In this document: piece after piece, positions 6,672 through 7,173 of the stretch
Numbering within the stretch: the first letter of the stretch is position 1
How the letters are laid out: each line of letters begins with the position of its first letter
NCBI GenBank assembly: GCA_009786175.1
Contig: WQTQ01000098.1
Coordinates: forward strand, 1 to 7,173
Reading direction: 5' to 3'
Origin: Bacillota bacterium
GTDB lineage: Bacteria; Bacillota_A; Clostridia; Lachnospirales; WQUN01
Length of the DNA: 7,173 nt
Notes under the pieces: generated by a model
What the model was told of the DNA's origin: nothing
Database searches by the model: none
What the model saw: only the letters and a program-made list of their open reading frames with translations
Translations under genes and position numbers: made by a program

Positions 6672-6710
6672 TGTCATGCAAATTGAAAATATATCACATG
6701 GAGGGTTTTT
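6652..6710 (+). terminator. Hairpin terminator after glgD, doubling as a promoter dyad
   Basis: A 21-bp inverted repeat (6652-6672 with 6687-6707, two mismatches, 14-base loop) is followed by T residues at 6706-6710. The inner 11 bp (GTGATATATTT/AAATATATCAC) are perfect, and the outer end AACCC/GGGTT closes the stem. On a glgD read-through transcript it forms a long stem followed by a U-tract. It may equally be an operator dyad, because it overlaps the promoter -10 and the ribosome binding site at 6700-6705. Confidence 0.65.
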
Positions 6711-6773
6711 ATGTTAAATAAATTGTCGTACAATCAATTTAAGTGCATTGAGTTTGCTTTTTATTTGTATTGA
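6711..6773 (+). CDS. Possible 20-residue leader peptide
   Basis: ATG at 6711 follows GGAGGG (6700-6705) with a 5-base gap and opens a 20-codon frame ending in TGA. The peptide begins MLNKLSYNQFK and ends in an aromatic, hydrophobic stretch (IEFAFYLY). Its ribosome binding site lies in the right arm of the dyad, and a strong promoter starts transcription about 33 bases before the ATG. No family is recognised. It could be a regulatory leader of the XRE gene 51 bases downstream or a chance frame. Confidence 0.3.
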   Translation: MLNKLSYNQFKCIEFAFYLY

Positions 6774-6824
6774 TGGCTTTTAAGACAGGGTGCTACTTAT
6801 ACCTAGAAAGAAAGGGGATTTCCA

Positions 6825-7031
6825 ATGCCGCAACTGAAGACGAAGATTAGGGAACGCCGCAAGCAGGCAAGATTAAAACAAGGGGAATTGGCAGCATTGG
6901 TGAGTGTCAGGCGCGAAACTATTGTTAGGTTGGAAAAAGGCCTGTACAACCCATCCTTGAAGCTGGCCATGGATATTGCAAAAATTTTTGACGCGACTGT
7001 GGAAGAGTTGTTTTCTTTTGATGATGAATGA
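6825..7031 (+). CDS. Small XRE-family (Cro/CI-type HTH) transcriptional regulator
   Basis: This 68-residue protein is almost entirely one HTH_3 DNA-binding domain, residues about 6-62. The helix-turn-helix region is [20 protein letters not shown] (18-37), followed by the highly typical [19 protein letters not shown] (38-56) and VEELFSF (59-65). Such 65-70-residue regulators (YozG/YgzD-like) are common in Bacillota, lack a sensor domain and often regulate their own operon. ATG 6825 has AAAGGGG at 6811-6817 with 7-base spacing. The stop is 23 bases before the acetyltransferase start, so the two are probably co-transcribed from the promoter at 6643-6671. The dyad overlapping that promoter is its most likely operator, though binding is unproven. 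Confidence 0.92.
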   Translation: MPQLKTKIRERRKQARLKQGELAALVSVRRETIVRLEKGLYNPSLKLAMDIAKIFDATVEELFSFDDE

Positions 7032-7054
7032 TAATTTGAAAAATGGAGGATACG

Positions 7055-7173
7055 ATGGTAATTTATAAAACGCTGGAAAATGGTATCAAAATTGTCGAGT
7101 ATGAGCCACATATGGCTGCGGCTGTCGCGGATATGTGGAGCCGCTGCGGCGATGATTGGGGCGGTACCGCTCC
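7055..7173 (+). CDS. GNAT-family N-acetyltransferase, N-terminal fragment (runs off window)
   Basis: ATG 7055 is preceded by GGAGGA at 7045-7050. Thirty-nine codons are visible. The sequence MVIYKTLENGIKIVEYEP followed by AAAVADMWSRCGDDWGG resembles the first strand and helix of GNAT acetyltransferases (pattern 'IxxYxPxxAxxVAxMWNxSGxxWGG'). The acetyl-CoA-binding motif would lie beyond the window, so substrate and activity cannot be judged. It follows the XRE regulator by 23 bases and probably shares its transcript. Confidence 0.65.
   Translation, partial: MVIYKTLENGIKIVEYEPHMAAAVADMWSRCGDDWGGTA

Noticed and set aside
6721..6745. Small dyad ATTGT-CGT-ACAAT as an operator
   Set aside because: The arms are only 5 bp in AT-rich sequence, it is not positioned at a promoter, and it is likely chance.

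Overview
The window looks like a piece of a chromosome from a Clostridia-type member of the Bacillota. Three things point there: a DnaD-domain protein paired with a DnaC/DnaI-type helicase loader, a split GlgC/GlgD ADP-glucose pyrophosphorylase, and strong AGGAGG-type ribosome binding sites. Base composition is moderate in the genes, with AT-rich spacers. No rRNA, intact tRNA, CRISPR array or transposase is visible.

Left part, minus strand, reading right to left: murC (3993-2614), a strong intrinsic terminator, a 350-base spacer, dnaD (2251-1208), the helicase-loader ATPase dnaI/dnaC (1198-188) and the start of a small SHOCT-like protein (158 to beyond base 1). The last three are 9 and 29 bases apart and look like one operon. 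The murC-dnaD spacer is the most striking part of the window. It holds five exact matches to the relaxed DnaA box TTWTNCACA, including one perfect TTATCCACA, plus several near matches, where about 0.02-0.05 exact matches would be expected by chance. It also holds an AT-rich palindrome. So a DnaA-binding region lies directly upstream of the genes that load the replicative helicase. It may be a DnaA-controlled promoter, an extra-origin DnaA-binding cluster or part of a replication origin; the window cannot decide which.

Middle, plus strand: after a divergent spacer with promoter signals and a fragment resembling the 3' end of a tRNA-Leu come glgC (4201-5490, probably with a TTG start) and glgD (5487-6608). 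They overlap by ATGA and should be translationally coupled. Together they would make ADP-glucose for glycogen synthesis, with GlgC as the catalytic and GlgD as the modulating subunit.

Right part, plus strand: a 21-bp imperfect dyad after glgD acts as a probable terminator, and it also contains a near-consensus sigma-A promoter in its left arm. That promoter points to a possible 20-codon leader ORF, then a 68-residue XRE-family repressor (6825-7031) and the start of a GNAT acetyltransferase (7055 to the window end).
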